A model generated the notes under the pieces. That model made no database searches and was not told the DNA's origin. It saw nothing but the letters and a program-made list of their open reading frames with translations. Below are positions 36,115-45,763 of a DNA stretch of 61,054 bases, one piece after another. This DNA is from Prochlorococcus sp. AG-402-G10 (GTDB lineage: Bacteria > Cyanobacteriota > Cyanobacteriia > PCC-6307 > Cyanobiaceae). Positions within the stretch are counted from its first letter, which is position 1. Every line of letters begins with the position of its first letter. Both the position numbers and the translations under genes were made by a program. The DNA lies in contig QCHT01000010.1 of NCBI GenBank assembly GCA_003279445.1, forward strand, positions 1 through 61,054, in the 5' to 3' direction.

Positions 36115-36924
36115 TTACTTCATTAATATTTCTCCCCATGGAACAAGTTTTTCTAATCCATGCTTTGAACTAGCTGCTATTAATGGAAAATTAACGGAAC
36201 TAAGATCTTCACCTTTCTTCAGATTATTGGGGTCAATATCTAGCCAGTTTATATAACAACCTATTTCTAATAGGATTAACCATGCAGCTGCTATATCCCA
36301 TATTTTAGGAGTAGACTCTAGAGCTCCAAAAGTTTGACCAGTGCCTACACTAGTCATGTTTAAGCTAGATACTCCTAGGAGCCTTATCTTCCCAGGGAAT
36401 CGTTTATCAGGTTGCTTTTGTAAAACACTTATTGATCGACTGCAAACAGAAACACAATCACTTTTGGAACTAATTGTGCTTTCGTTTCTTTTTTTGCTAT
36501 TGATCCAAACCCCTTTATTCTTTATTGCAATGATTCTTTTTTTAAGTGGAGGTATATCCAGAATAGCTGTTTCAGGCTTTCCTTCTACAAAACGAGCTAT
36601 TGAGATTGCCCAATAAGGTATTCCAGCGGCAAAATTTGTAGTTCCATCTAAGGGGTCTACGACCCAATAGGCATTTGTAGAAGGTATTATTTTAGACCCT
36701 TCTTCACTCAAAATACCTTCTTGATTATTAGTAATTCTTGAGATTCCTTTAACAATATGTTCATCACTCCAGCGATCACAGCTTGTTATTAAGCTTCCAT
36801 CAGGCTTTAGTTCAGAATTAATTTGACCAAAATCTTTTAATTGTCGCTCAGCTACTTCATTTACTAAATTGTGCAATGAATCAAATTGTTCATTATTAAG
36901 TTCCATGCTTAGATCTTTACCCAT
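36115..36924 (-). CDS. Inositol monophosphatase family phosphatase
   Basis: A metal-dependent sugar phosphatase. Visible are the metal-binding LSEEG (Glu ligand), DPLDGTTNFAAGIPYW and the C-terminal KIWDIAAAWLILLEIG. Substrates in this family include inositol phosphate, fructose-1,6-bisphosphate and 3'-phosphoadenosine phosphate. The frame is open to a TTG at 36951, which would overlap tolC by 19 bases. I chose ATG 36924, 9 bases past the tolC stop; ATG 36906 is also possible. It is co-oriented with tolC and the radical SAM gene. Confidence 0.9.
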   Translation of the reverse strand: MGKDLSMELNNEQFDSLHNLVNEVAERQLKDFGQINSELKPDGSLITSCDRWSDEHIVKGISRITNNQEGILSEEGSKIIPSTNAYWVVDPLDGTTNFAAGIPYWAISIARFVEGKPETAILDIPPLKKRIIAIKNKGVWINSKKRNESTISSKSDCVSVCSRSISVLQKQPDKRFPGKIRLLGVSSLNMTSVGTGQTFGALESTPKIWDIAAAWLILLEIGCYINWLDIDPNNLKKGEDLSSVNFPLIAASSKHGLEKLVPWGEILMK

Positions 36925-36932
36925 AATATTAA

Positions 36933-38582
36933 CTAGGAAAGCTCCGTGCAAGAATCCATATTTAATAATAAGTGATTAGCATGCCCATTGTCCTTTCTTT
37001 TCTTAATACTTGAATTATTTCTGGATATTTTTTTTGTGCAATCCTTGAATCCTTTGAGACCTGTTTTACTCCGCAAACTAATGATATGGATATTGTAGTC
37101 AGTTAAAGCTTGGATATGATTTACTTCTGCTTGAGTTAGATCTCTTTGATTATTAACAACTTCGCGTTGAGTGGTAATTCCGGCTTTTAATCTTAGAACA
37201 GAAAGCCTTAATGATTCTTTCGCTGATTGTATAGCATCTGATGAATTTTTGATATTTTCCTTTGCTATATTGAGTTTAAAGAAGCTTTCTTCGATTTCTT
37301 TTCTTATTTCACTTTTCTTTAGTGCAAGCTCAGCTTGCACTTCTTTTACTTTTTCTTTGCTTGCATAATATCTCGCTTTTCCATAACCACCATCAAATAT
37401 AGGCCAATCGAATTGAATTCCTATAGTTGTATTTGTACTATTGATATTGTTCTCATACCTTGGAGACGCAACTCCTATTTCGCCTTTTGCTATATAACCA
37501 TCAAACGAATTATATAGTGACACCTTTGGTTTATTACTTGAACTAGCTATATTTGCTTTGTTATTATTTATTGAGATGCCTAATTGGATACTCTCTAGCT
37601 CTTCTCTAAATTTATAACTTTTAATAATACTTTGTTCAAGTCCAGTATCCCATAAGCCAATTATCTTTGGAACTGAATTAATTGATGGGATTGTATTGGA
37701 TTTTAGGTTGAGTAATTGAGATAATTTGCGCTCATTTATTTTCTTATAGCCAATTTTTTCTACTAATAATTGCTTATCCTTTGAGAGCTGAGTTTTGGAT
37801 TCCAGAACATCAAAATTTGACCCTAAACCTGAATTCTTTCTAATAATTGCTTCTTTCAATGAAGTTTCAGAAAATTTTATTGAATCCCTCGCAATACGTA
37901 TCTCCTGAGTAGATTTTTGTAAATTGAAGAATTGAATATAAGCATCTAAAAGTAATTGACGATATTTGATTGAATAGGCTAACCGTGCTTTTTCAAATTG
38001 ATCCCTTGCTAATTCAATTTGTGGAATTCTAGAAGGATTAATTAGATCCCATTTTAGTGTTGCTTTTAAGCTTGCTTTTGCCTGCCTGTTTGAAGTATTT
38101 GTTGACAAATTATTATATGTATTGCCATCTACATATTGAGGAAAGCCTGTACTAGAAATATTAAAATTTGGGTACCATGCTGAAACCTCACTCCTTAGTA
38201 AATACCTTGCTTCTTCAACTCTTCTTGCAATCATCTGTAATTCATTACTATTATTTCTTATTAAATCCTCAATTTGCTCTAGCTTAATTAGTGTCTTATT
38301 TTTAATATTATTACTCACACCTTCTTTTCTTAAATTCTTGCTTGGATCAAGGGGAGGAAATGAATTTAACTCTTCATTTTGCTTTTCCCCCTTATTTACT
38401 TTTCCTTTTACATCATTGTCATTATCTAGTTTTGTCCAAGTGATACCTCCAGAGCGATAACTTCTTTGTACATTAATTGCTTCTGCTTTGACGAAATTAA
38501 TAGAGGAATATGAAAGAATATATAAGAAGAGTAAGCTCTTAGTTATATTAATAAAATTATTTGCCTTTATATAATTTATCAT
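36933..38582 (-). CDS. TolC family outer membrane efflux protein
   Basis: A 549-residue protein with a signal peptide (about residues 10-34), then two outer-membrane-efflux repeats. They are rich in coiled coil (repeated QxELxxKKSEIRKEIEESFFKLNIAKENIKNS, LRLSVLRLKAGITTQREVV). TolC proteins form a trimeric channel across the outer membrane. It starts 3 bases after the radical SAM stop. No inner-membrane pump or adaptor protein is adjacent, so its partner is elsewhere. Residues 35-100 are Asn/Lys/Ser-rich with no clear fold. Start ATG at 38582. Confidence 0.92.
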   Translation of the reverse strand: MINYIKANNFINITKSLLFLYILSYSSINFVKAEAINVQRSYRSGGITWTKLDNDNDVKGKVNKGEKQNEELNSFPPLDPSKNLRKEGVSNNIKNKTLIKLEQIEDLIRNNSNELQMIARRVEEARYLLRSEVSAWYPNFNISSTGFPQYVDGNTYNNLSTNTSNRQAKASLKATLKWDLINPSRIPQIELARDQFEKARLAYSIKYRQLLLDAYIQFFNLQKSTQEIRIARDSIKFSETSLKEAIIRKNSGLGSNFDVLESKTQLSKDKQLLVEKIGYKKINERKLSQLLNLKSNTIPSINSVPKIIGLWDTGLEQSIIKSYKFREELESIQLGISINNNKANIASSSNKPKVSLYNSFDGYIAKGEIGVASPRYENNINSTNTTIGIQFDWPIFDGGYGKARYYASKEKVKEVQAELALKKSEIRKEIEESFFKLNIAKENIKNSSDAIQSAKESLRLSVLRLKAGITTQREVVNNQRDLTQAEVNHIQALTDYNIHIISLRSKTGLKGFKDCTKKISRNNSSIKKRKDNGHANHLLLNMDSCTELS

Positions 38583-38585
38583 GAA

Positions 38586-39971
38586 TTAATCCTTGATCAA
38601 AGTTTTAACAAAATCATCAGGAGAGGAGATTATTCTGATTGTAATTTTAAGAGTTTTTTCGACTGTTTCAACAGTCATATCATCTAGGAATGTTGGTTCT
38701 CCATGTTTGAGCATTATTGAAGGTAATAGTAGCTCCTCCCCAAGTTCTTTATCGTTAAGACCAGTAATTATATCTTGACCTGTCAGCAGTCCAGTAACAA
38801 CATTCTCTTTACCCCAGTATGGACTTTTAAGCCCAAATAGCTTTAGAGATAGTCCTTCAATTTGATTCATCCTTTCTGCTATAGGACATAAAGCCGTTTC
38901 TACTAGTTTACCTACTACCCAGCTGCAATTTTTCTTTTTTGATATTTTTTCTGGCAGTTTGCTTGTGGCTTTTTCCATATTTTCTAGAAATGAACGAATA
39001 CTACCTACCCCATTCTCTTCTTGAGGCAGATCCTCGTATTCGAATCTTGATGGCAATGGTTGATGGGATAACAAATACCACTCATCTGATAGCCATGCAA
39101 AGCGTCTTCCAATAGAAGACTGGTAAGTCTTTTGAAGCGTTTCTACCAATTGAATAACTTTCTTTGCGCATTCTTTATCTACAGGTTTGAGACTATCATC
39201 TGATGGACGGAATCTTGTTAATCCAACTGGAACAACTGCAGCAGATAGTACCGTCGGCCAATCACCCTGAGCATAGAGATATAGATCATTGAGTGTTTTT
39301 TCAAGATTTTCAGAATCATTTAAATCAGGGCATACAACGATCTGTGCATGCAATTGCAGCTTTCTTTCTGAGAACCATTTTATTTGCTGCATAATTAACG
39401 CTGCCCTACTATTTTTAAGTAATTTCGCTCTTAGACTGGAGTCAGTTGAATGTACTGAGACAAATAAAGGAGATAAGCGTTGGTGCTCAATTCTTTGCCA
39501 ATCTTTTTGCCTTAGATTCGTTAGCGTTAGATAGGAGCCATATAAAAAACTCATTCGATAATCATCGTCTTTTAGATAGAGAGTGTTTCTATGTCCTTTG
39601 GGTTGTTGATCAATAAAGCAAAAAGAACAATGATTATTGCATTGCTTAAGACCATCAAATAATACTTCCTTAAATACTAGACCTAAGTCATCATCTAGAT
39701 TTTTATCGAGTTGAATCTTATGGAGCTTGTCATCATCATCAAGGACTTCAAGTTCCAACTGCTCTTCTGCAATTAAATATTTATAATCAATGAGATCTCT
39801 TGGTTGAATGCCATTGATTGATAATAATTTGTCTCCTGGCTGAAAACCTAAATCTTGTCCTATGGAGTTTCTTTGAACAGCTTCTATTAAAGCTGGTTGC
39901 ACTGGAGGCTCCCTTAGGGATTTTTCTCTAAGGGAAGAAAATGCTTTTTCTTGAGGACGTTCATTCCACAC
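38586..39971 (-). CDS. TIGR03279-type radical SAM protein with PDZ-like N-terminus
   Basis: A 461-residue cyanobacterial protein. Residues about 25-90 look PDZ-like (VQRNSIGQDLGFQPGDKLLSINGIQPRDLID). The radical SAM cysteines are Cys111, Cys115 and Cys118 (CNNHCSFC), followed by DDYRMSFLYGSYLTLTNL. The C-terminal part corresponds to DUF512, with LVETALCP and the LLLPSIMLKHGEPTFLDDMTVE ending. Function unknown; the family is near universal in cyanobacteria. Start GTG at 39971. First gene of a likely operon with tolC and the phosphatase. Confidence 0.9.
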   Translation of the reverse strand: MWNERPQEKAFSSLREKSLREPPVQPALIEAVQRNSIGQDLGFQPGDKLLSINGIQPRDLIDYKYLIAEEQLELEVLDDDDKLHKIQLDKNLDDDLGLVFKEVLFDGLKQCNNHCSFCFIDQQPKGHRNTLYLKDDDYRMSFLYGSYLTLTNLRQKDWQRIEHQRLSPLFVSVHSTDSSLRAKLLKNSRAALIMQQIKWFSERKLQLHAQIVVCPDLNDSENLEKTLNDLYLYAQGDWPTVLSAAVVPVGLTRFRPSDDSLKPVDKECAKKVIQLVETLQKTYQSSIGRRFAWLSDEWYLLSHQPLPSRFEYEDLPQEENGVGSIRSFLENMEKATSKLPEKISKKKNCSWVVGKLVETALCPIAERMNQIEGLSLKLFGLKSPYWGKENVVTGLLTGQDIITGLNDKELGEELLLPSIMLKHGEPTFLDDMTVETVEKTLKITIRIISSPDDFVKTLIKD

Positions 39972-40320
39972 TGATTAAATAATCTTTGCTTGAGTTTGCA
40001 TTGTTACTACATTATTTTGCCACGATTAAGAGACTAGTTTTAAGACTCCAACAAATATAGAACCTTATAGTTTTTTTATTCTTCTAGTAAGTTGAGGCAT
40101 TAAAAAGTAAAGTCTTGGGAAGTATTATTTCTTTAGCATTATTGAGTTTGACTTTTGGGATCTTGCTGAGCTTCTGATCTCACTATGGTCCTCTTCTTCG
40201 TTAACAATTTAAATTTATTTAGTCCTGAGCAATTTTTTCGCTACTAAAGATATCTCAGCGTTCTCAGAGGGATATTTATCTAGACCTAGAACATTACGAT
40301 TCTGGGCAGGTGCTCTTGTA
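39972..40320. other. 349-base gap with apparent uninitiated coding sequence at its end
   Basis: The left part (39972-40212) shows no gene; a 20-codon ATG frame at 40185-40247 is too short to support. From 40213 to 40320 the DUF3120 frame is open and reads as plausible protein (ending TLRFWAGALVV) without an ATG, GTG or TTG. Promoters of the divergent genes should lie in the left part. Confidence 0.5.
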
Positions 40321-40953
40321 GTGCTACCAGTTTTTCTTCAGGCTCCTTGGGTTCATTTTTATCCACTTTCAGCACTGTTGTTTACTTTTGTTCTTACTGG
40401 TTTTGGGATAGTACTAGGGGAGTTTGTCTCTGGTAAATGGTTTAGTATTGGCTCTCTAATTATCGGTGTTAGTGGTAGTTGGCTTGGGGGTTGTTTGTTC
40501 TGGGGTTGGTTGAGAATGCATCCTGCATTGCATTTACCTGTTGAAGCAGTGGCAGTCCCTTTAGCTTGTGTAGGCTTGACGACTAAATGGAGAATGGGTG
40601 CAGGCTTTTATTTGTCTTGTTTGTTGGGGACCGCGTTTACTGACTTGATGATGCTTTTGACTGGGGTAATGAGTTCTTGGCCTGATGTAGTTTCAGCACC
40701 TATGGAGGAAGGAGCTAAGAAGTTAAATGACATTTCTTTGCATTTATTTAATCCTTTTACTTTGCTTTTACTTAGCTTGGCAGCGTTGATGATATTGCTT
40801 ATATCTAATGAAATGAATAAAAGAGGAACACTTAATTCTCCTGCTGGAGGAGCTTGGCTTGTTGCTGGAGCAGCTTTAACAACAACACTATGGGTTGATG
40901 GATTATTTTTAATTACCACTCTCTTACAACCCAAATTAAGTGGATTGATCTAG
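40321..40953 (+). CDS. DUF3120 family membrane protein
   Basis: A membrane protein with about six hydrophobic helices. It contains the segments PVFLQAPWVHFYPLSALLFT, GGCLFWGWLRMHPALHLPVEAVAVPLA and the conserved GTAFTDLMMLLTGVM, matching the cyanobacterial DUF3120 family of unknown function. The GTG at 40321 is the first usual start codon, giving 210 residues. The frame is open for 36 codons upstream (to 40213) and those codons read like the missing N-terminus of the first helix. The true start is therefore uncertain. nadB follows 18 bases later. Confidence 0.82.
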   Translation: MLPVFLQAPWVHFYPLSALLFTFVLTGFGIVLGEFVSGKWFSIGSLIIGVSGSWLGGCLFWGWLRMHPALHLPVEAVAVPLACVGLTTKWRMGAGFYLSCLLGTAFTDLMMLLTGVMSSWPDVVSAPMEEGAKKLNDISLHLFNPFTLLLLSLAALMILLISNEMNKRGTLNSPAGGAWLVAGAALTTTLWVDGLFLITTLLQPKLSGLI

Positions 40954-40971
40954 GAGGCATTAATAATTTGT

Positions 40972-42639
40972 ATGGATGTTGCTATTAATTCAAATCCTAT
41001 TGCTGTTGGATCTTGGGATGTAGTTGTTATAGGTGCTGGTGCAGCTGGTTTAATGACCTGTTTAGAGCTGCCATCTCATCTCAAGGTATTACTTGTCAAT
41101 CGCAATACAAGCAAACGGTCTGCAAGTCGATGGGCTCAAGGGGGTATTGCTGCAGTGACTCGAACAGAAGATAGCTTGCAAAGTCATGAGCAAGATACCT
41201 TGCGAGCAGGAGCTGGTTTGTGCGATGCAGATGCAGTGCAACTGCTGGTTAGAAAAGCCCCTCAATGTGTTGAAAGACTGCAATCATTGGGGATGGAGTT
41301 TGATAGAGATTTAAATGGACTCTCTACCACTTTAGAAGCTGCGCATAGTTTTAGAAGGGTGTTGCATGTTCAAGATCGAACTGGCAGAGCATTAGTTGAC
41401 ATTCTTAGAGACCAAGTAGAAAAAAGATCGAATGTGTTGCATCGACGAGGTGTCAGGGTTACTCAACTTTGGGTCAAGAATAATTGTTGCTGTGGAGTTC
41501 AAGTCTTAGATGGACCATTTCTCTATTGGATTCAGTCACGGGCAGTCGTTTTGGCGTCTGGAGGAGGAGGCCATTTATTTGCTAACACTACTAATCCCGC
41601 ACAAGCTTCAGGGGAAGGATTGGCGTTGGCTTGGAAAGCTGGAGCATCAATAGAAGACCTTGAATTTTTCCAATTCCATCCAACTGCACTAAAGCTAGAA
41701 GGCGCGCCTTCGTTTTTGATTTCTGAAGCTGTCCGAGGCGAAGGGGGAGTCTTAGTGGATTGTTTTGGAAACAGTCCAGTTGCTCATCTAACAAAACGTG
41801 ACCTTTCGGTTAGGGATCAAGTAAGTAGAGCACTATTTCATTCAATGCAATCTCAAGACGCCAATCATGTAGGACTTGATTTGAAGCGGATCCCTGCTGA
41901 GGTTCTTCAAGTACGTTTCCCTTGGATTATTCAACAATGTCGAGAATTTGGTATTGATCCGATGAAAACTTTGATCCCTGTCGCGCCAGCAGCACATTAT
42001 TGGATGGGTGGTGTTGCAACCAATTTACAAGCTGCAACTAGTCTCCCAGGTTTATATGCAGTAGGGGAAGTTGCCTGTACTGGTGTTCATGGTGCAAATA
42101 GACTTGCAAGCAATTCCTTATTGGAGTGTTTGGTATTTGCTGGACAAATGTCTGAAATAGAGCTTGTGGATTTTTCGCCTACAGCCAAATCTCCTAAGAA
42201 ATGTTTTGCAGTTGATTCTTCTAATTATTTATATGACCTGTTGAGTGAAGAGGATTTGAGATTATCTATTGATGAACTTAGAAGGTTGTTTTGGCGAGAG
42301 GTAGGCGTTGAGCGAACACCTAAAGGAATGCAAGCTGCCTTGAAATCTATACAAACCAATTTTGACTCTTCATCTAAGCATCCTTTATTAGCTTTAGTTC
42401 ATTATCAATCAACAGATAATTATAATTACTTTAATGAGCCTACAAGGAAGAAGCTGAACTTGATGCTTGATTTAAACCATCGCCTCTTGACAAGCTCATT
42501 AACCTTAAACGCATGTTTATTTAGAGAGGAAAGTCGAGGGGGTCATTTTAGGCTAGATGCACCCTCTTCATTGCCCTATTGGCAATGTCACTCAGTTCAG
42601 AATAAAGGTAAAACTATTAAGACAAGGATTATAAGGTGA
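40972..42639 (+). CDS. nadB: L-aspartate oxidase
   Basis: First step of de novo NAD synthesis: oxidises aspartate to iminoaspartate. The 555-residue flavoprotein has the FAD motif GAGAAGLMTCLEL near residue 21, the RWAQGGIAAVT and HVQDRTGRAL segments, the family substrate-site region FFQFHPTAL, and GVHGANRLASNSLLECLVF. Full length. The start ATG at 40972 follows AGGAGG at 40952-40957, spaced 14 bases, longer than usual. nadA is not in the window. Confidence 0.96.
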   Translation: MDVAINSNPIAVGSWDVVVIGAGAAGLMTCLELPSHLKVLLVNRNTSKRSASRWAQGGIAAVTRTEDSLQSHEQDTLRAGAGLCDADAVQLLVRKAPQCVERLQSLGMEFDRDLNGLSTTLEAAHSFRRVLHVQDRTGRALVDILRDQVEKRSNVLHRRGVRVTQLWVKNNCCCGVQVLDGPFLYWIQSRAVVLASGGGGHLFANTTNPAQASGEGLALAWKAGASIEDLEFFQFHPTALKLEGAPSFLISEAVRGEGGVLVDCFGNSPVAHLTKRDLSVRDQVSRALFHSMQSQDANHVGLDLKRIPAEVLQVRFPWIIQQCREFGIDPMKTLIPVAPAAHYWMGGVATNLQAATSLPGLYAVGEVACTGVHGANRLASNSLLECLVFAGQMSEIELVDFSPTAKSPKKCFAVDSSNYLYDLLSEEDLRLSIDELRRLFWREVGVERTPKGMQAALKSIQTNFDSSSKHPLLALVHYQSTDNYNYFNEPTRKKLNLMLDLNHRLLTSSLTLNACLFREESRGGHFRLDAPSSLPYWQCHSVQNKGKTIKTRIIR

Positions 42640-42647
42640 ATAGAAGT

Positions 42648-43589
42648 TTAGAAATCCCTAGGACCTTTATAATTACTCCATTCAGCTAACTCTGCAAGAC
42701 TTTTCACTCCTGATTCAATTCTTCCATTTATTTCCCAAGATGGGAATCCATTAATTCCTTTTGCTTTACAAACCTCTGATTGACTATTCTTACCATCTTC
42801 TGCACATTCGATAATATTTAATTTCGAGGCAGCTTCTTTACCAAATAATTCTCTTTGATCATGACAATGTGGGCACCAATATGCTGAATATTGTACGGAA
42901 CCAATTTTGTTGAGATGCTCTGCTAATTGAGTAGCAGAAGCACTACTTATTGAAGAAACAATAGCTGCTGAGCCTTCATTGATTGTAGCTTTACCTTTCT
43001 TGTCAGGGTCAACATAAGAAGACCAAATTAAACTAACTAATAAAATAATCGTACTTATTATAATACCTCTAAAAATTAAATCTCTTCTTTCTTCCCATCC
43101 TCCTCCAGCTATTGTTAAAGTTAATATAGAAGTTGATAGTAATGCTGAAAGAATACAGAAAAAACATATTGCTTCAATTTTAAATATCATTACTCCCATA
43201 AGTACAAAACTAAATATAGTCATGCAATTTGATATTAGAAATAACCCCCACCAAGCTTTTCTGGAAAAATCTACTGAACTTTTACTTAGCAATGGCAAAA
43301 AGGGGATGATTGAGATAACAAGAATTGCTGAATAGCTTAAAAACCCAAGTAAAGATAGTGGAATAGGATGGCCATTTAATTGAAATGCCGTTCCCCATGC
43401 GCTATTTAGAACTATGTCACAACCTTGGCTTCCTCCTGGGCAAGAAATTGAGCTAATCCAGCCCCATCTTTGAATGGTTATTGAACCAGTATCTATAACC
43501 CCTATTGTGGCGAGTATCCCTATAAAAACCCTTGCTAATTTGGATCCGTGTTCTTGTCTTCTTCGACTTTTTAGGCGAGCTTTCCCCAT
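42648..43589 (-). CDS. Vitamin K epoxide reductase-thioredoxin fusion
   Basis: A 313-residue membrane protein. Residues 20-160 form the VKOR domain with Cys50 and Cys57 (loop pair) and the CFFC active site Cys142/Cys145. After a fifth helix, residues about 215-310 form a thioredoxin-like domain with WCPHC (Cys239/Cys242). This fusion makes disulfide bonds in exported and lumenal proteins, using quinone as acceptor, and is needed for photosystem II assembly in cyanobacteria. Convergent with nadB and divergent from rimO. Start ATG at 43589. Confidence 0.95.
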   Translation of the reverse strand: MGKARLKSRRRQEHGSKLARVFIGILATIGVIDTGSITIQRWGWISSISCPGGSQGCDIVLNSAWGTAFQLNGHPIPLSLLGFLSYSAILVISIIPFLPLLSKSSVDFSRKAWWGLFLISNCMTIFSFVLMGVMIFKIEAICFFCILSALLSTSILTLTIAGGGWEERRDLIFRGIIISTIILLVSLIWSSYVDPDKKGKATINEGSAAIVSSISSASATQLAEHLNKIGSVQYSAYWCPHCHDQRELFGKEAASKLNIIECAEDGKNSQSEVCKAKGINGFPSWEINGRIESGVKSLAELAEWSNYKGPRDF

Positions 43590-43672
43590 GTGATATTTGA
43601 TTGATTTCTTGATTCTTACAGTTTTTATCGAAATAGTCTTTTGTTTTGAGTTAATACAGTCATAATTTCCTT

Positions 43673-45118
43673 TTGGCCATTGATTTTAGATCGGTTTTCA
43701 ATAATGATTGGAAAGTAATTGAATCAAAAGTCATAGAAAATACTGCTTTTCATTCAGAAGGAAAACCAAATGTTGCTTTTGTCCATTTGGGGTGTGAAAA
43801 GAATCTTGTGGATACTGAACATATGATGGGTTTGTTGGATGAAGGTGGATATTGCGTAAGTTCTACTCCGTCTGATGCATCCCTTGTAGTTGTTAATACG
43901 TGTAGTTTTATTCAGGAAGCTAGAGAAGAGTCTGTTAAGACATTAATTGGCTTAGCAGATGAAGGGAAAGAAATCATAATTGCTGGCTGCCTTGCGCAAC
44001 ATTTTCAGGATGAGTTATTGCAGTCAATTCCAGAGGCTAAAGCAATTGTGGGCACGGGAGACTATCAACATATATTGAATGTTTTAAAGAGAATAGAGCA
44101 GGGTGAAATAGTGAACCAAGTTTCCCAAGTGCCACAATTTGTTGGTGATGAGAAACTTCCTCGTTATAGAACTACTGGTAATGCCGTTGCATATATAAAA
44201 GTAGCTGAAGGGTGTGATTACAGTTGCGCTTTTTGTATTATTCCTAAACTACGTGGAAAGCAACGTAGCCGTACGATTGAATCAATTGTTTTAGAAGCTA
44301 AAAGGCTTGCATTGCAAGGAGTTAAGGAATTAATTTTGATTAGTCAAATAACTACTAACTATGGCTTAGATCTTTATGGACGTCCTTCTCTTGGAGATCT
44401 TTTAAAAGCTCTTGGAGATGTTGAGATTCCTTGGATCAGGGTTCATTATGCGTATCCTACTGGCTTGACTTCAGATGTAATTAATATTTTTAAGGATATC
44501 CCAAATATACTTCCTTATTTCGACTTGCCATTACAACATAGTCACCCTGAAGTTCTTAGGGCTATGAATCGCCCTTGGCAAGCAAACTTGAATACAAACT
44601 TGTTGAATAGGATTCGAGATCAAATACCAGATGCAATTTTTAGAACATCCTTGATTGTCGGATTTCCTGGGGAAACGGAGAAACACTTTGATCATCTTGT
44701 TTCTTTTGTTCAGAACCAGGAGTTTGATCATATTGGAGTTTTTACTTTTTCTTCGGAAGAGGGAACTAAGGCTGCAAATTTAGATGATCAAATTCCTTTG
44801 CGTATTGCTCAGGCAAGAAAAGACAAAATAATTTCAATTCAGCAGCCAATTGCTGCTAAGAAAAATCAAAGTTGGGTTGGCAGGACTGTAGATGTATTAC
44901 TTGAAACAAGAGAGCCTGAAACTAAAGAGATTATTGGTCGCTGCTATCGTTTTGCTCCAGAAGTTGATGGAAAAGTGAGAATCTTATTGGGATCAGATGA
45001 ACATGAATTAAGGGAAGGGATGATGATACCTGTTTTGCTTACTGGATCTGATTTTTATGATTTGACCGGTCAAATTATTGGTGCAAAGGAAATGGTTCTA
45101 TCCGTAAGAGGAAAATAA
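43673..45118 (+). CDS. rimO: Ribosomal protein S12 methylthiotransferase
   Basis: A radical SAM enzyme that adds a methylthio group to an aspartate of ribosomal protein S12. The N-terminal UPF0004 domain has the three cluster cysteines ([19 protein letters not shown]). The radical SAM motif is Cys181, Cys185, Cys188 (CDYSCAFC), and a TRAM domain ends the 481-residue protein. CEKNLVD distinguishes RimO from MiaB. Start TTG at 43673; the 40 residues before the domain are poorly conserved. Confidence 0.96.
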   Translation: MAIDFRSVFNNDWKVIESKVIENTAFHSEGKPNVAFVHLGCEKNLVDTEHMMGLLDEGGYCVSSTPSDASLVVVNTCSFIQEAREESVKTLIGLADEGKEIIIAGCLAQHFQDELLQSIPEAKAIVGTGDYQHILNVLKRIEQGEIVNQVSQVPQFVGDEKLPRYRTTGNAVAYIKVAEGCDYSCAFCIIPKLRGKQRSRTIESIVLEAKRLALQGVKELILISQITTNYGLDLYGRPSLGDLLKALGDVEIPWIRVHYAYPTGLTSDVINIFKDIPNILPYFDLPLQHSHPEVLRAMNRPWQANLNTNLLNRIRDQIPDAIFRTSLIVGFPGETEKHFDHLVSFVQNQEFDHIGVFTFSSEEGTKAANLDDQIPLRIAQARKDKIISIQQPIAAKKNQSWVGRTVDVLLETREPETKEIIGRCYRFAPEVDGKVRILLGSDEHELREGMMIPVLLTGSDFYDLTGQIIGAKEMVLSVRGK

Positions 45119-45195
45119 AAGTTATTGATTGCATTAAGTTGATTCTAATTGTTTAACCTTATCCCTACAGTCTTACCGATTGATAATAAAACACA

Positions 45196-45288
45196 CTAGA
45201 TTAATTTAACGGTTTTTAGAATTTTGCTGATAGCAAATGCTGTACCAAGTCCCAGGCCAACAAGACCAAAGTAAAATAAAATTCCCAT
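45196..45288 (-). CDS. petL: Cytochrome b6f subunit PetL
   Basis: A 30-residue protein from ATG 45288 to TAG 45198-45196. A single hydrophobic helix (ILFYFGLVGLGLGTAFAI) is followed by the basic end KILKTVKLI. The helix plus the K-x-x-KLI end matches PetL, a small peripheral subunit that stabilises the cytochrome b6f complex. It is alone between the convergent rimO and the DUF4346 gene. Below the usual length cut-off for gene callers. Confidence 0.72.
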   Translation of the reverse strand: MGILFYFGLVGLGLGTAFAISKILKTVKLI

Positions 45289-45361
45289 TTACAAGCGAAT
45301 GTTTTTTTTATTACAACAGAACTAGGTACCTTTTGTGGTGATTTAGTTCTTTTTTTTAAAG

Positions 45362-45763
45362 TTAGTCTTGAATGTAAGGCTTACCATTGATTAAACAGTC
45401 TTCAGCTTTTTGAAGCTCTCTCCCAAGGTAAAGAGCATGATCAAGCTTGCTTATTGGAAAAGGAGGTTTGCCTTCAGTTAACTGTATACCAACTTCTTTT
45501 GCTGTTTTTCCTTTGAAAATATTAATTGGGGCTCGCTTCTCTCCATTTGTACATTTGAGGGCTTTTCCAGTTTTAGGGTCCTTTGCTATTCCTTTTTCAT
45601 CAATATTATTACTAAATTGCTCAACGACTAATTCATTTTGCTCTTGGTTGACTTGAATTAAGAAATACCCTTTAGGATCCAAAGCAATATGCCTTGAAGA
45701 GTAATTTTCATCAATATGTTTGAATAGCTTTTCCTTTTCTTCTTTGGAGATGATTTTAGTCAT
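45362..45763 (-). CDS. DUF4346 family protein
   Basis: A 133-residue soluble protein containing DPKGYFLIQVNQEQNELVVEQF and the later KGKTAKEVGIQL...KLDHALYLGRELQKAEDCL, which fit the DUF4346 family found in cyanobacteria and in some methanogens. Function unknown. Start ATG at 45763. Upstream on this strand is a 343-base gap. Confidence 0.75.
   Translation of the reverse strand: MTKIISKEEKEKLFKHIDENYSSRHIALDPKGYFLIQVNQEQNELVVEQFSNNIDEKGIAKDPKTGKALKCTNGEKRAPINIFKGKTAKEVGIQLTEGKPPFPISKLDHALYLGRELQKAEDCLINGKPYIQD

Noticed and set aside
40185-40247. 20-codon ATG frame before DUF3120
   Set aside because: Too short to stand alone; kept only as a possible frameshift partner in the findings.
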